This document shows positions 1-7,392 of a stretch of DNA of 64,000 nucleotides, piece by piece (the first letter of the stretch is position 1; each line of letters starts with the position of its first letter). Source of the stretch: Pseudomonas fluorescens (GTDB lineage Bacteria; Pseudomonadota; Gammaproteobacteria; Pseudomonadales; Pseudomonadaceae); assembly GCF_001307275.1 (NCBI RefSeq), contig NZ_CP012831.1:6688501-6752500 (forward strand), in the 5' to 3' direction. Made by a program: the position numbers and the translations under genes. The notes below the pieces were generated by a model. That model was not told the origin of the DNA and searched no databases. It saw nothing but the letters and a program-made list of their open reading frames with translations.

Positions 1-157
1 ACTCGAATGGACACCGAACATCCCACCGTCGCAAACGCCTTGGCAGGAACTGTACCGGCAACTGGTCGGGCAATTGTCCACCGGAGGCTGCCTGGAGCCT
101 GCCACGTTGCATCTGCGCGTGATCGCCCGCAGTGGCGAGCCGCGTCATTCGCACTGA
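1..157 (+). CDS. C-terminal end of an unidentified protein, possibly a LacI-type regulator (partial)
   Basis: The reading frame starting at base 2 is open from the window edge to a TGA at 155-157 and gives 51 residues. The tail reads TPWQEL, then LEPATLHLRVIARSGEPR. That layout resembles the end of LacI-family effector domains, where a TPW segment is followed by a strand and an R-x-S stretch. The match is only by general pattern and the rest of the gene lies outside the window, so the family call is weak. Confidence 0.35.
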   Translation, partial: LEWTPNIPPSQTPWQELYRQLVGQLSTGGCLEPATLHLRVIARSGEPRHSH

Positions 158-244
158 GTCCAAAGCGGCCGATTGTTCACGTACGTTGAATTCAGATGCC
201 AATCCAGAAGGGTTTATTCCACAGGCGTAAAGGAGAAAGATGCG

Positions 245-268
245 CGCCAGGGGCCATCGCCCCTGGCG
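245..268. terminator. Hairpin between the partial gene and the tautomerase gene
   Basis: CGCCAGGGGC and GCCCCTGGCG form a perfect 10-bp stem around the 4-nt loop CATC. It is followed by AATCTTTC, which is only weakly T-rich. It could end the upstream transcript or act as a stem in the leader of the tautomerase gene that starts 28 bp downstream. Confidence 0.5.
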
Positions 269-295
269 AATCTTTCACACCTACGGAGTCGATCC

Positions 296-514
296 ATGCC
301 ATTTGCCAACTACAAATTTCCCGAAGGAATCCTGGACCACGCCCGCAAGGAAGAGATCATCCATCGCACCACGGAAATGTTCGTCGAATACTTCGGCGAA
401 GGGGTCCGTCCATTCACCATGGTCCTGGTCGAAGAGGTGGCAGACGGTGGCTGGGGGCGCGCCGATGAAACGCTGACGCTGGCGAAGATGGGGCTGCCTG
501 CCAAAGGCCAATAA
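296..514 (+). CDS. 4-oxalocrotonate tautomerase family protein
   Basis: This 72-residue protein fits the size of small tautomerase-superfamily subunits (about 60-80 residues), which assemble into oligomers and use the N-terminal proline as general base. The sequence begins Met-Pro, so processing would expose Pro1. A later VLVEEV segment matches the family's central strand. GGAG lies 8 nt before the ATG, which sets the start. No catabolic genes for aromatic meta-cleavage are adjacent, so the substrate cannot be inferred. Strong hairpins lie on both sides, suggesting a single-gene transcript. Confidence 0.75.
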   Translation: MPFANYKFPEGILDHARKEEIIHRTTEMFVEYFGEGVRPFTMVLVEEVADGGWGRADETLTLAKMGLPAKGQ

Positions 515-576
515 TGCTGTTCGCTTAAGGTTTGTCTGGCCACAGGTTCATCGTTTTTCCTAAGTGAACAGCATTA
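512..576. repeat. Imperfect inverted repeat of a Pseudomonas-type palindromic element
   Basis: The arm TAATGCTGTTCGCTTAAGG at 512-530 pairs with CCTAAGTGAACAGCATTA at 559-576, with one mismatch and one bulge. The segment CACAGGTTCATCG next to the right arm recurs in similar form at 27190-27220 (CACAGGTCCATCG followed by a TTAGGTGAACTGCAT arm). This marks a dispersed repeat family. It may also terminate the tautomerase transcript. Confidence 0.6.
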
Positions 577-599
577 CCCTATATAGAAGAGATCGGGAA

Positions 600-640
600 A
601 GAAAAGTGAGAGGGGTGACCCTGTGCTAGAGCCACCCCTC
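600..640 (-). terminator. Rho-independent terminator of the first TonB receptor gene
   Basis: On the minus strand the stem GAGGGGTG/CACCCCTC (610-617 with 633-640) is followed by a run reading TCACTTTTCTTTCC. It lies 9 bp beyond the stop codon of the receptor gene, as expected of an intrinsic terminator. Confidence 0.7.
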
Positions 641-648
641 GCCATGCC

Positions 649-2871
649 TCAGAAATCCACCGTGGCCGACAATTGCAATGTGCGCGGCGAGCCTGGAGAG
701 AAGGCGCCGTACGAGGCGACCCCCGACCAGTACTCGCGGTCAAAGACGTTCTGGACCGTGGCTCGGAAAGTTGTCGGTCGACCTTCGATCTTGGTGGCGT
801 AGCGAGCGCCCGCATCGAAACGGGTCCAGGCATCCAGCTCCTGGGTGTTGGCCTGGTTCACGTATTGGCTGCTGGTGTAGATCGCGCCACTGGTGAGGGT
901 AAAGCCTTCCACCCACGGGGTGTCCCATTCGGCCCACAGGTTGGCTTGTACGTCTGGCACACCCACCGGCTTATTGCCACGGTTGGCCGCGGTGGCGGAA
1001 TCCGTCAGCTCACCGTCGAGCAATGTCACGCCACCCATCAAGCGTGTGCCGGGGGCCACTTCGCCGAACACGCTCAGCTCCAGGCCACGGTTGCGCTGTT
1101 CAGCCTGTACGGAGAAAACATTGTTCGCACTGAGTTCGCCACTGGGCTTCTCGATCTGGAACAGCGCCAGGGTGGTCATGAACGTGCCGTGCTCGTACTT
1201 GACGCCCATCTCGTGCTGCTTGGATTCATAAGGTGCGAATGTTTCTAGAGGATTGTTCGCGTTGGCTGGCGCAACGTCACCTTTACTCAGCCCTTCGACA
1301 TAGTTGTAGTACAGCGACACGTCCTCCCAGGGCTTGACCACCACGCCGACCATCGGGGTCGTGGCACTGTCGTCATAACGGGAACTGACCGAACCCGTCT
1401 CGCTGTAATTGCGTGATTCGACCTTCTGCCGGCGCAACCCCAGGGACAGTTGCAGACGGTCATCCAGTACCGACAAGGTGTCGGTCAAGGCGAAGCCGGA
1501 CAGCTGCGACTCGGAAACCCGCAGCACCTTGGGCGCATTGATGGCCGGCTTGGGCACGTCCACCGGGTGATAGATGTTCGAGCGGACCTCCGGCCCATTG
1601 TTGATCCCCCGGGACAGTTCATCCTGGTAAGTGGTCGCCATCAGCGTGGTCGTGTGGCTGACAGGGCCGGTGTCGAACACCCCACGAACCCCCACATCGG
1701 CTGTCGAACGGTCTACGTTGAATTTGTAATACCCCGGCGTGTTGCTGATATCGCCGGCGTTGTTGAGGATTCTTGGTACCTGGTCGGACATCCGCTTGAC
1801 GTCCGAGCGACCACCGCCGGCGTGGGCAAACACCGTGACCGCGTCCGTCAGGTCGTATTCGCCACCCAGCAAGGCCGACTGCTCCTTGGTGTCCGACCAA
1901 CCCCATTTCTGTGACGCATTGGTACGACCGTTGGGGGCGGATGGAATTTCAACGCCACGCGCGACAGTGAAGGGCCGCGAGGCACCCTCAAAGCTTTCTT
2001 TCTGACTGATGAAGTCGAGGTTCAAGCGCAAACGCTCGCCCCGATAATCCAGGGCGATAGCACCGATGTTGAGCTCGCGTTCCTGGTCGTCGATGGCCGT
2101 GTCGCCACCCTGGAGGCTGCCGTTGAAGCGCACGCCGAACTGGTTTTCCGAGCCGAATCGACGGCTGACATCCAGGTGCCCACCCACTTGGGAGTCGGAC
2201 GCGTAGCTGCCGGTAAAGCGCGTCAGGTCTTCGTCCAACGGACGCTTGGGAACGATATTGATCACCCCGCCCACCCCGCTGTTCGGAGACATGCCGTACA
2301 TCAGCGCACCCGGCCCCTTGAGCACTTCGACCCGTTCGGCGTAGTCGGTGAAGACCCGGTAGTTGGGTGCCACGCCGTATACGCCGTCGTAGGCCAACTC
2401 ACCGAGGTTGCCCTCGCCGATGGGAAAACCACGGATGAAAAACGAATCGACGATGCCGCCCACCTGCCCCGTAGAGCGCACCGAAGGGTCTCGTTGCAGG
2501 GCGTCGGCCACGGTCACGGTTTGCAGGTCGGCCAGGGTCTTTTCGGTGTAGCTGGTCACGCTGAACGGCGTGTCCATCACGTCCTTGTTGCCCATCATCC
2601 CCAAGCGTGCACCGCGCGCCACCTGACCGCCGGCCAGCACGGGCGGTAGTGCGCCTGGGTCGTTGTGGGTGCCGCTGATGGTGGTGGCGTCAAGGGTCAA
2701 GCCTTGCCCGTTGCCCTTGGAGGCGTCCTGGGTTGTATCGGCGGCAGGCGCCTGTCCGGGGGTTGCCGCCCAGGCGGTGGCGCTTCCTGCGACCAGAATG
2801 AAACTCAGCGTGGCGTTACGAATCGCGAGGGATAACGCAGACTCACCACAAGGTCGACGTGCAACAGACAT
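649..2871 (-). CDS. TonB-dependent siderophore receptor without STN domain
   Basis: A 740-residue outer-membrane protein. A signal peptide of about 35 residues ends in AWA. The plug follows with DVMDTPFSVTSYT and the FFIRGF-type segment, then LKGPGALMYG and GGVINIVPKRP, which are standard receptor plug motifs. The barrel ends in FDREYW and a terminal Phe. It is clearly paralogous to the receptor at 15081-17492 across the plug and barrel but lacks the roughly 70-residue STN signalling domain. It should therefore import without signalling to an anti-sigma factor. It lies downstream of the SbnI-like and CitE-like genes on the same strand, about 110 bp away. Its own upstream block is shared with the other receptor. 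The likely ligand is the ferric form of the siderophore made by this island. Confidence 0.92.
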   Translation of the reverse strand: MSVARRPCGESALSLAIRNATLSFILVAGSATAWAATPGQAPAADTTQDASKGNGQGLTLDATTISGTHNDPGALPPVLAGGQVARGARLGMMGNKDVMDTPFSVTSYTEKTLADLQTVTVADALQRDPSVRSTGQVGGIVDSFFIRGFPIGEGNLGELAYDGVYGVAPNYRVFTDYAERVEVLKGPGALMYGMSPNSGVGGVINIVPKRPLDEDLTRFTGSYASDSQVGGHLDVSRRFGSENQFGVRFNGSLQGGDTAIDDQERELNIGAIALDYRGERLRLNLDFISQKESFEGASRPFTVARGVEIPSAPNGRTNASQKWGWSDTKEQSALLGGEYDLTDAVTVFAHAGGGRSDVKRMSDQVPRILNNAGDISNTPGYYKFNVDRSTADVGVRGVFDTGPVSHTTTLMATTYQDELSRGINNGPEVRSNIYHPVDVPKPAINAPKVLRVSESQLSGFALTDTLSVLDDRLQLSLGLRRQKVESRNYSETGSVSSRYDDSATTPMVGVVVKPWEDVSLYYNYVEGLSKGDVAPANANNPLETFAPYESKQHEMGVKYEHGTFMTTLALFQIEKPSGELSANNVFSVQAEQRNRGLELSVFGEVAPGTRLMGGVTLLDGELTDSATAANRGNKPVGVPDVQANLWAEWDTPWVEGFTLTSGAIYTSSQYVNQANTQELDAWTRFDAGARYATKIEGRPTTFRATVQNVFDREYWSGVASYGAFSPGSPRTLQLSATVDF

Positions 2872-2946
2872 GGCTTAAGGATCCTTTCCAACGAGAGAAA
2901 ATGGTAATCACTCCTATTGCCAGTCGACCTGCGGAAAAGTATCACC
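2872..2946 (-). promoter_or_regulatory. Upstream block shared by both TonB receptor genes (copy 1)
   Basis: Read on the minus strand, the 75 nt before the ATG align without gaps over the first 56 nt with the block before the receptor at 15081. Identical sub-blocks are GGTGATACTTTT, ACTGGCAA, ACCATTT and TCTCGT in the same spacing. An AAAGGA ribosome-binding site follows. It may contain an ECF-sigma promoter and/or a Fur site. The exact role cannot be read from sequence. Confidence 0.6.
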
Positions 2947-2981
2947 TCCTGGGGATTATTTTTCAGACTGCGCCGGATCCC

Positions 2982-3386
2982 TCAGGCATACAGGCGTTCC
3001 AGCGGTATCGCGACGACGGGCAGGGCCGGGTCGAACGCGTGCCGCGTGGTCTTGTAGGGGAACAGCTCGCCCCGGGCGATGGTGCTGAAAATCCGCGCCA
3101 CCTCGAACGCCTTGCCGGTCTGCCAATGCCGCACACACACCCGCGGATCCGCGTAGTCGAGCTGGATGCACGGGACCCGCTTCAAGCCCAATTGCAACGC
3201 CGCGTTGAAGCGATGATTGCCGTCCATCACGATGCCTCGCGAACGCTCGACGATGATCGGCTCCAGCCAATGCCCGGCACGGATGATCGACTCCCGCAGC
3301 CATTGCACATTGGCCGGATCGACATGCTCCGATTGCAGCACTTCGCACAGCGGTCGCAGCGCAATCTGATAACCCTGGTGTTCCAT
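2982..3386 (-). CDS. SbnI/SerK-like ParB-fold protein, possible free-serine kinase
   Basis: A 134-residue protein of the ParB/sulfiredoxin fold. Residues about 40-60 hold LEPIIVERSRGIVMDGNHRF. The D-G-N-H-R motif at 55-59 matches the DG(H/N)HR nucleotide-binding motif of this fold. In the staphyloferrin B locus, SbnI has this fold and phosphorylates free L-serine to O-phosphoserine, the substrate of SbnA. An SbnA-like gene is present nearby, which supports the same role here. The protein is about half the length of S. aureus SbnI and has no visible extra regulatory domain. AGGAG lies 7 nt before the ATG at 3386. Only 26 bp separate it from the CitE-like gene, so the two are cotranscribed. Kinase activity is inferred. 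Confidence 0.7.
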   Translation of the reverse strand: MEHQGYQIALRPLCEVLQSEHVDPANVQWLRESIIRAGHWLEPIIVERSRGIVMDGNHRFNAALQLGLKRVPCIQLDYADPRVCVRHWQTGKAFEVARIFSTIARGELFPYKTTRHAFDPALPVVAIPLERLYA

Positions 3387-3412
3387 GGCGAATCTCCTGG
3401 TCGGCAGCGGGT

Positions 3413-4303
3413 TCAGCAGGCGTCCGCCTTGGCGGGCACCGCGTAGAGGCTGGCCACGTCCAGCAGGCGCTGGGCATGTTCGATGAGCGGCAGATCCACC
3501 ATCTCGCCGTCCACCTGCACCGCATGGGAGCCGCTGGCCACGGCACGCATCACGCGATCGGCCCAGGCCAGCTGACCCGCATTGGGCAGGAAGGCCCGCT
3601 GGACCGTGTTCAATTGCGCAGGATGGATACACAGCTTGGCGCCAAAGCCCAGGGACCTTGCGTAATGCGCATCGTGATTGACCATCGCCAGGTCGCTGAT
3701 GGCCGGTGTCACACCATCGATCGGCGCAGGCAAACCGGCCGTGCGCGATGCCAGCACGATCCGATTGCGGGCGAACAGAAACGCCTCGGGCACCTGGCTG
3801 CAGTTGATGTCGAGGGAAAAATCCAACGAACCGAACGCCAGGCGCGACAGCCCGGCAATGCCGGCAATCGCCTCGACCTGCTGCAAGCCCTTGGCCGTCT
3901 CGATGATGGCGACGATCTGCAACTCGGGCTGCCACGCCAACAACTGCTCGACCACTTGGCACAAGGCCTCGCCGTACTGCGCCTTGGGCAAGAAAATCCC
4001 CGCGCAACGCTCGGGATAGCGCATGTCTCCCAGCCATGTCAGATCTTGGCGCAGGAAGGTGCTGTCAACGCTGTTCAGGCGGATGTAGCGCTGGCAAGCA
4101 ACACTCGGCACGCTTTCCTGCCAAGCCCAAATGGCCGCTCGAGCCGCGGCTTTGCTGTCGGGATGAACGGCATCCTCGAGGTCGAGAATGATCGCATCCG
4201 GCGTCGCGTCGACCGCCTTGGCGAACCGTTCGGGGCGGTTGCCGGGAACGAACAGGTAGCTGATGGGAAGCGTGGCGACGGTATGGGGGCGTTCAGTTGT
4301 CAT
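3413..4303 (-). CDS. HpcH/HpaI (CitE-like) lyase, candidate citrate-forming enzyme (SbnG analogue)
   Basis: A 296-residue TIM-barrel protein of the CitE/HpcH-HpaI superfamily. Visible landmarks are YLFVPGNRP near residue 20, DLEDAV (41-46) for the acidic metal/substrate region, RLN (75-77), PK (106-107) and ETAKG (135-139). CitE-like enzymes cleave or form citrate, citramalyl-CoA or malyl-CoA type acids. In staphyloferrin B loci, SbnG (same superfamily) is a citrate synthase dedicated to the siderophore. Here the gene is paired with the SbnI-like gene at the start of an NIS cluster, so supply of a citrate-type hydroxy acid is the best inference. The length is closer to CitE than to SbnG, so the true product may differ. 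AGGAG precedes the ATG at 4303. Confidence 0.75.
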   Translation of the reverse strand: MTTERPHTVATLPISYLFVPGNRPERFAKAVDATPDAIILDLEDAVHPDSKAAARAAIWAWQESVPSVACQRYIRLNSVDSTFLRQDLTWLGDMRYPERCAGIFLPKAQYGEALCQVVEQLLAWQPELQIVAIIETAKGLQQVEAIAGIAGLSRLAFGSLDFSLDINCSQVPEAFLFARNRIVLASRTAGLPAPIDGVTPAISDLAMVNHDAHYARSLGFGAKLCIHPAQLNTVQRAFLPNAGQLAWADRVMRAVASGSHAVQVDGEMVDLPLIEHAQRLLDVASLYAVPAKADAC

Positions 4304-4532
4304 GGAGCTCTCCTGGGTATGCGTCAGTGGTGATCAGCGAAAATTTCATGTACCTCAGGCAGGGAAATCCCGGTCTCGGCTGCGGCCTGTTCCAGCGCTC
4401 CTTAACTCCTTTTCCATCAAGGCATTAAGGTACTTCTTCAACTGCGCAAGAACGCTTACAAGCACCTGCAAACAAGCGCTTATGCACGCTCGTTCAGCGA
4501 GTAATTATTTAAAATTTTTGAAAACCTTACTT

Positions 4533-4551
4533 GATAATCGTTCGCGTTAGC
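4533..4551. promoter_or_regulatory. Candidate Fur box in the divergent promoter region
   Basis: GATAATCGTTCGCGTTAGC resembles the left half of the classic Fur 19-mer (GATAATGATAAT...) but the right half is poor. Its place between two divergent siderophore operons is where iron control is expected. The match alone is weak. Confidence 0.3.
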
Positions 4552-4757
4552 AATATGGTTCTCGCCATCGAGCTGATGCAAGCCAATCATCAAAGGAAGT
4601 CTTTGTCATCACAGGAAGTGCATAGCGGTGATGTCATTTGAATGCCATTCATTGGCTATTTAACACGGACGCGCCATCCGTCGATGGCGGCTGCTCCGCT
4701 CTTCGGATAAACCTTAGGGAATGGGTTTCTTATGCCGTGCTTTGTGAAATATTTATT

Positions 4758-4841
4758 ACGTCCGGCCTGATGATTTTATCTTCAGGCTTCGTTTGGCTTA
4801 CACCGCCAAATACAGAAATTTCTTAAGCCTGAAACGGACGT
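4758..4841 (+). promoter_or_regulatory. Long nested inverted-repeat leader upstream of the decarboxylase gene
   Basis: The outer arms ACGTCCG (4758-4764) and CGGACGT (4835-4841) pair. Inside them TTCAGGCTT (4781-4789) pairs with AAGCCTGAA (4825-4833). An inner hairpin TTTGGC/GCCAAA (4792-4797 with 4805-4810) caps the structure. TTTTATAT follows the outer arm directly, as in an intrinsic terminator. The element lies 70 bp before the ATG at 4912. It could be an attenuator or a structured 5' leader controlling the biosynthetic operon. Confidence 0.45.
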
Positions 4842-4911
4842 TTTATATCCGCCTCGACAACAGCGGTTGTCGAACTATGAAAAATGGCATGTTCGACGCC
4901 AGGGGTTAACT

Positions 4912-6306
4912 ATGCCTAATGTTTCCACGCCAATATCCAACAACCGAACCAAAGTGCATCAACCCACACTGTTGACACCCCTACTCGACCCGGCGATCGG
5001 ACAATTTATTCATGATCATTCACAAAGACTTATAGAACTTGTTTCACAACACGGATCACCCCTGAACCTGATGTGGCCCCATGCATTTAAAGCCAATACA
5101 ACGGCGCTGAAGAGCGTGTTGAAGAAATACGACGTGAATCACGTCATCTTCTATGGTGCCAAAGCCAACAAGTCCCAATGCCTGCTTCGCGCGGCAGAAG
5201 ATTTGGGTATCGGCGTCGATGTATCGAGCATTCACGAACTGAATGCGGCCCGGCGCGCCGGCACGCCGGGCGCGCTTTTGTGCGCAACGGGGCCGGCCAA
5301 AACGGCTGTTTTCCACCGGGCACTGGTAGAGGCTGGCTCACTGATCTGTGTGGATTCGCTGGAAGAATTCGCTCATCTCAAAGCGCTGGTAAAAGCCACG
5401 CGCCCTCCCTTACAGGCCAGGGTTTTACTGCGTTACCGGCCGCAGAGCTGCCTGGCGAGCCGTTTCGGAATGGGCACCGATGACTTGCTGGAGTGCCTGC
5501 GACAATTGACCGAAGAAGGCGAACATTTTCACTTCGAAGGCTTCCATTTCCATCTGGGCGGCTACGGGTACGAAACCCGGGTACAGGCCTTCCGAGAGGT
5601 GACCGCCTTTGTCGAGGCGGCGCACGAGATGGGCTTGACTCCGAGCATGATCGACATGGGTGGAGGGCTGCCTATTCGTTATGTCGATCCCGAGACCTAT
5701 AACAGTTTTCTGCAGAACGACAATAAACCCGGTCATTACTACAACCATTCAGTGCCCGAGTCGTTTTATCCCTATGGCGGCAGTTTGACAGCCAGCCAGT
5801 GGTTGGAATTTTTTCTGGAATCCGATCATTCACCCGGTCGTTCGATAGCGAATTACTTAAAGTCACGCAATATCACCTTGTCGTTGCAACCCGGTCGAAG
5901 TCTGGTGGATCAAGCCGCCATCTCGGTATTTCGAGTGACCCGCACCAAAAAGCTGGCCGACAATAAAACCGTGATCTTCGTCGAGGGCAGTAGTTTCAGC
6001 GCGTGTGAAACCTGGTTCGCGTCTGAATATCTGGTCGACCCCATCTTGATAAGCGCAACGCAATCGCCCCATAACCCGACTCAAGCATACATCGCCGGCC
6101 ATAGTTGCCTGGATGATGACGTCATCAGTTATCGCCTTATCAACTTCGAATATTTACCCCAGCCCGGCGACTTATTGATCTACGCCAATACCGCCGGCTA
6201 TCAGATGGATTTGCTGGAAAACGAATTCCATCGCCACCCCCTACCCCGTCGATTAATGGCGACTTGTTGTACACAAGGCCACTACGCGTTTTCACCTGAC
6301 TGCTAA
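4912..6306 (+). CDS. PLP-dependent decarboxylase, fold type III (SbnH/FslC/Y4yA-like)
   Basis: A 464-residue member of the diaminopimelate/ornithine decarboxylase class with alanine-racemase fold. YGAKANK (81-87) carries the PLP lysine K84, HFHLGG (212-217) and the glycine-rich GGG (250-252) bind cofactor, and PGRS (327-330) and Cys399 in CLDDD match the C-terminal active-site elements. SbnH in staphyloferrin B and FslC in the Francisella siderophore belong to this class and supply or decarboxylate the diamine part. The ATG at 4912 has AGGGG 6 nt upstream, better than the earlier TTG at 4867. It heads a run of six close-packed genes. Whether it acts on a free amino acid or on a citryl-diaminopropionate intermediate is not decided by the sequence. 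Confidence 0.85.
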   Translation: MPNVSTPISNNRTKVHQPTLLTPLLDPAIGQFIHDHSQRLIELVSQHGSPLNLMWPHAFKANTTALKSVLKKYDVNHVIFYGAKANKSQCLLRAAEDLGIGVDVSSIHELNAARRAGTPGALLCATGPAKTAVFHRALVEAGSLICVDSLEEFAHLKALVKATRPPLQARVLLRYRPQSCLASRFGMGTDDLLECLRQLTEEGEHFHFEGFHFHLGGYGYETRVQAFREVTAFVEAAHEMGLTPSMIDMGGGLPIRYVDPETYNSFLQNDNKPGHYYNHSVPESFYPYGGSLTASQWLEFFLESDHSPGRSIANYLKSRNITLSLQPGRSLVDQAAISVFRVTRTKKLADNKTVIFVEGSSFSACETWFASEYLVDPILISATQSPHNPTQAYIAGHSCLDDDVISYRLINFEYLPQPGDLLIYANTAGYQMDLLENEFHRHPLPRRLMATCCTQGHYAFSPDC

Positions 6307-6320
6307 AGGGAGTACTTCAC

Positions 6321-7364
6321 ATGATACTTAATAAAGTTTCCGACCTGATCGGTAATACCCCCATGCTGGGCATTGATATACCCGACACTCATGCCAGGCT
6401 GTTGCTCAAGATTGAAAAGAACAACCCCGGCGGCAGCATCAAGGACCGCATGGCGCGGAACATGGTACTGGCCGCGCTCAAGTCCGGACGCTTGAAGCCC
6501 GGCGGCGTGGTCGTGGAGTCCTCTTCCGGCAACACCGGCATCGGCCTGGCCATGGCCGCTGTCGAATTCGGCCTGCATTTTATCGCCGTGGTCGACCACC
6601 ATGCCGCCCAGGACAAGATCGCCGTCATGAAAGCGCTGGGCGCCGACGTTCGATTTGTCGCCGGCCATTATCGCGAGGATGAAGTCGCGGTAGTCGAGCG
6701 CCAACGGATGGCCGCCGAACTCGCGCAACAGATCCCGGGAGCGGTGTTCATGAACCAGTCGGACAACGCCGCCAATGCCGGCGGCTACAGCGACTTCGTC
6801 CGCGAAACCATTGCCCAGGTGGAAGGCAAGGTCGGCGCCTACGTCGGTTGTGTCGGCACCGGCGGCTCGATGACCGGCATCGCCCGCGGGCTGAAACTGC
6901 ACAACCCCGACACCGTGACCGTCGCTGTGGAACCCGCCGGCTCCATTGTCTTCGGTCATCCCGGCTACCCGTACTATCAATCCGGCACCGGTACCCCGGC
7001 CGGCGACACCGTGGGCCTGGTGCTCGACTACAGCTGCATCGACCTGGGCGTCCAGGTCACCGATTCCCAAGCCTTCGAAACCGCCCGTTATATCGCTCGC
7101 AACCTGGGGCTGCTGGTGGGCGGCTCTACCGGCGGAGCGATTTTCAAGGCCCTGGAATTCATTCACAAAGGTGTGCTGACCGGCAATGTCGTGGTCCCGA
7201 TCGCCGACGGCGGCGAGAAGTACCTGCACACCGTGTTCGACGATCAATGGCTGCAAGAGCGCGACTTGCTCGACCCAGGCGTCGCCGTGCAACTGGACGG
7301 CTGGCTGGGCAAGACCCAATGGCTGGAATCCAGTTCTGCGCCGCTGCAATTGAGCGTCGCATGA
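6321..7364 (+). CDS. SbnA-like cysteine-synthase-fold enzyme (O-phosphoserine + glutamate to ACEGA)
   Basis: A 347-residue fold-type-II PLP enzyme. NNPGGSIKDRM carries the PLP lysine K41, SSGNTG (68-73) binds the substrate carboxylate and GTGGS (179-183) binds the cofactor phosphate. Beyond the general cysteine-synthase motifs, the stretches PAGSIVFG, LLVGGSTGGAI and DGGEKYLHTVFDDQWL closely parallel S. aureus SbnA as I recall it. SbnA joins O-phospho-L-serine to glutamate, giving the opine-like ACEGA on the way to L-2,3-diaminopropionate. AGGGAG precedes the ATG, and the gene is 14 bp after the decarboxylase and 28 bp before the opine-dehydrogenase-type gene. Ordinary cysteine synthase activity is a less likely alternative. 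Confidence 0.85.
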   Translation: MILNKVSDLIGNTPMLGIDIPDTHARLLLKIEKNNPGGSIKDRMARNMVLAALKSGRLKPGGVVVESSSGNTGIGLAMAAVEFGLHFIAVVDHHAAQDKIAVMKALGADVRFVAGHYREDEVAVVERQRMAAELAQQIPGAVFMNQSDNAANAGGYSDFVRETIAQVEGKVGAYVGCVGTGGSMTGIARGLKLHNPDTVTVAVEPAGSIVFGHPGYPYYQSGTGTPAGDTVGLVLDYSCIDLGVQVTDSQAFETARYIARNLGLLVGGSTGGAIFKALEFIHKGVLTGNVVVPIADGGEKYLHTVFDDQWLQERDLLDPGVAVQLDGWLGKTQWLESSSAPLQLSVA

Positions 7365-7392
7365 CCCTCCACCCACACAGGAACGCCTCTTC

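Larger units (their letters stand above)
4304..4911. promoter_or_regulatory. AT-rich divergent intergenic region of the siderophore cluster
   Basis: These 608 bp separate the CitE-like gene (minus) from the decarboxylase gene (plus) and must hold both promoters. I see no convincing gene. Short open frames exist but lack ribosome-binding sites and recognisable products. The region contains a possible Fur site near 4533, a hairpin CGCCATC/GATGGCG at 4672-4689 and a large structured element at 4758-4841. Composition is visibly richer in A and T than the flanking genes, which suggests acquisition by transfer or a regulatory role. Confidence 0.6.

Noticed and set aside
4638..4826. A 62-codon open frame with a hydrophobic middle between the CitE-like and decarboxylase genes
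   Set aside because: It starts at a non-ATG codon without a ribosome-binding site and runs through the nested inverted repeat at 4758-4841, so a regulatory reading fits better.
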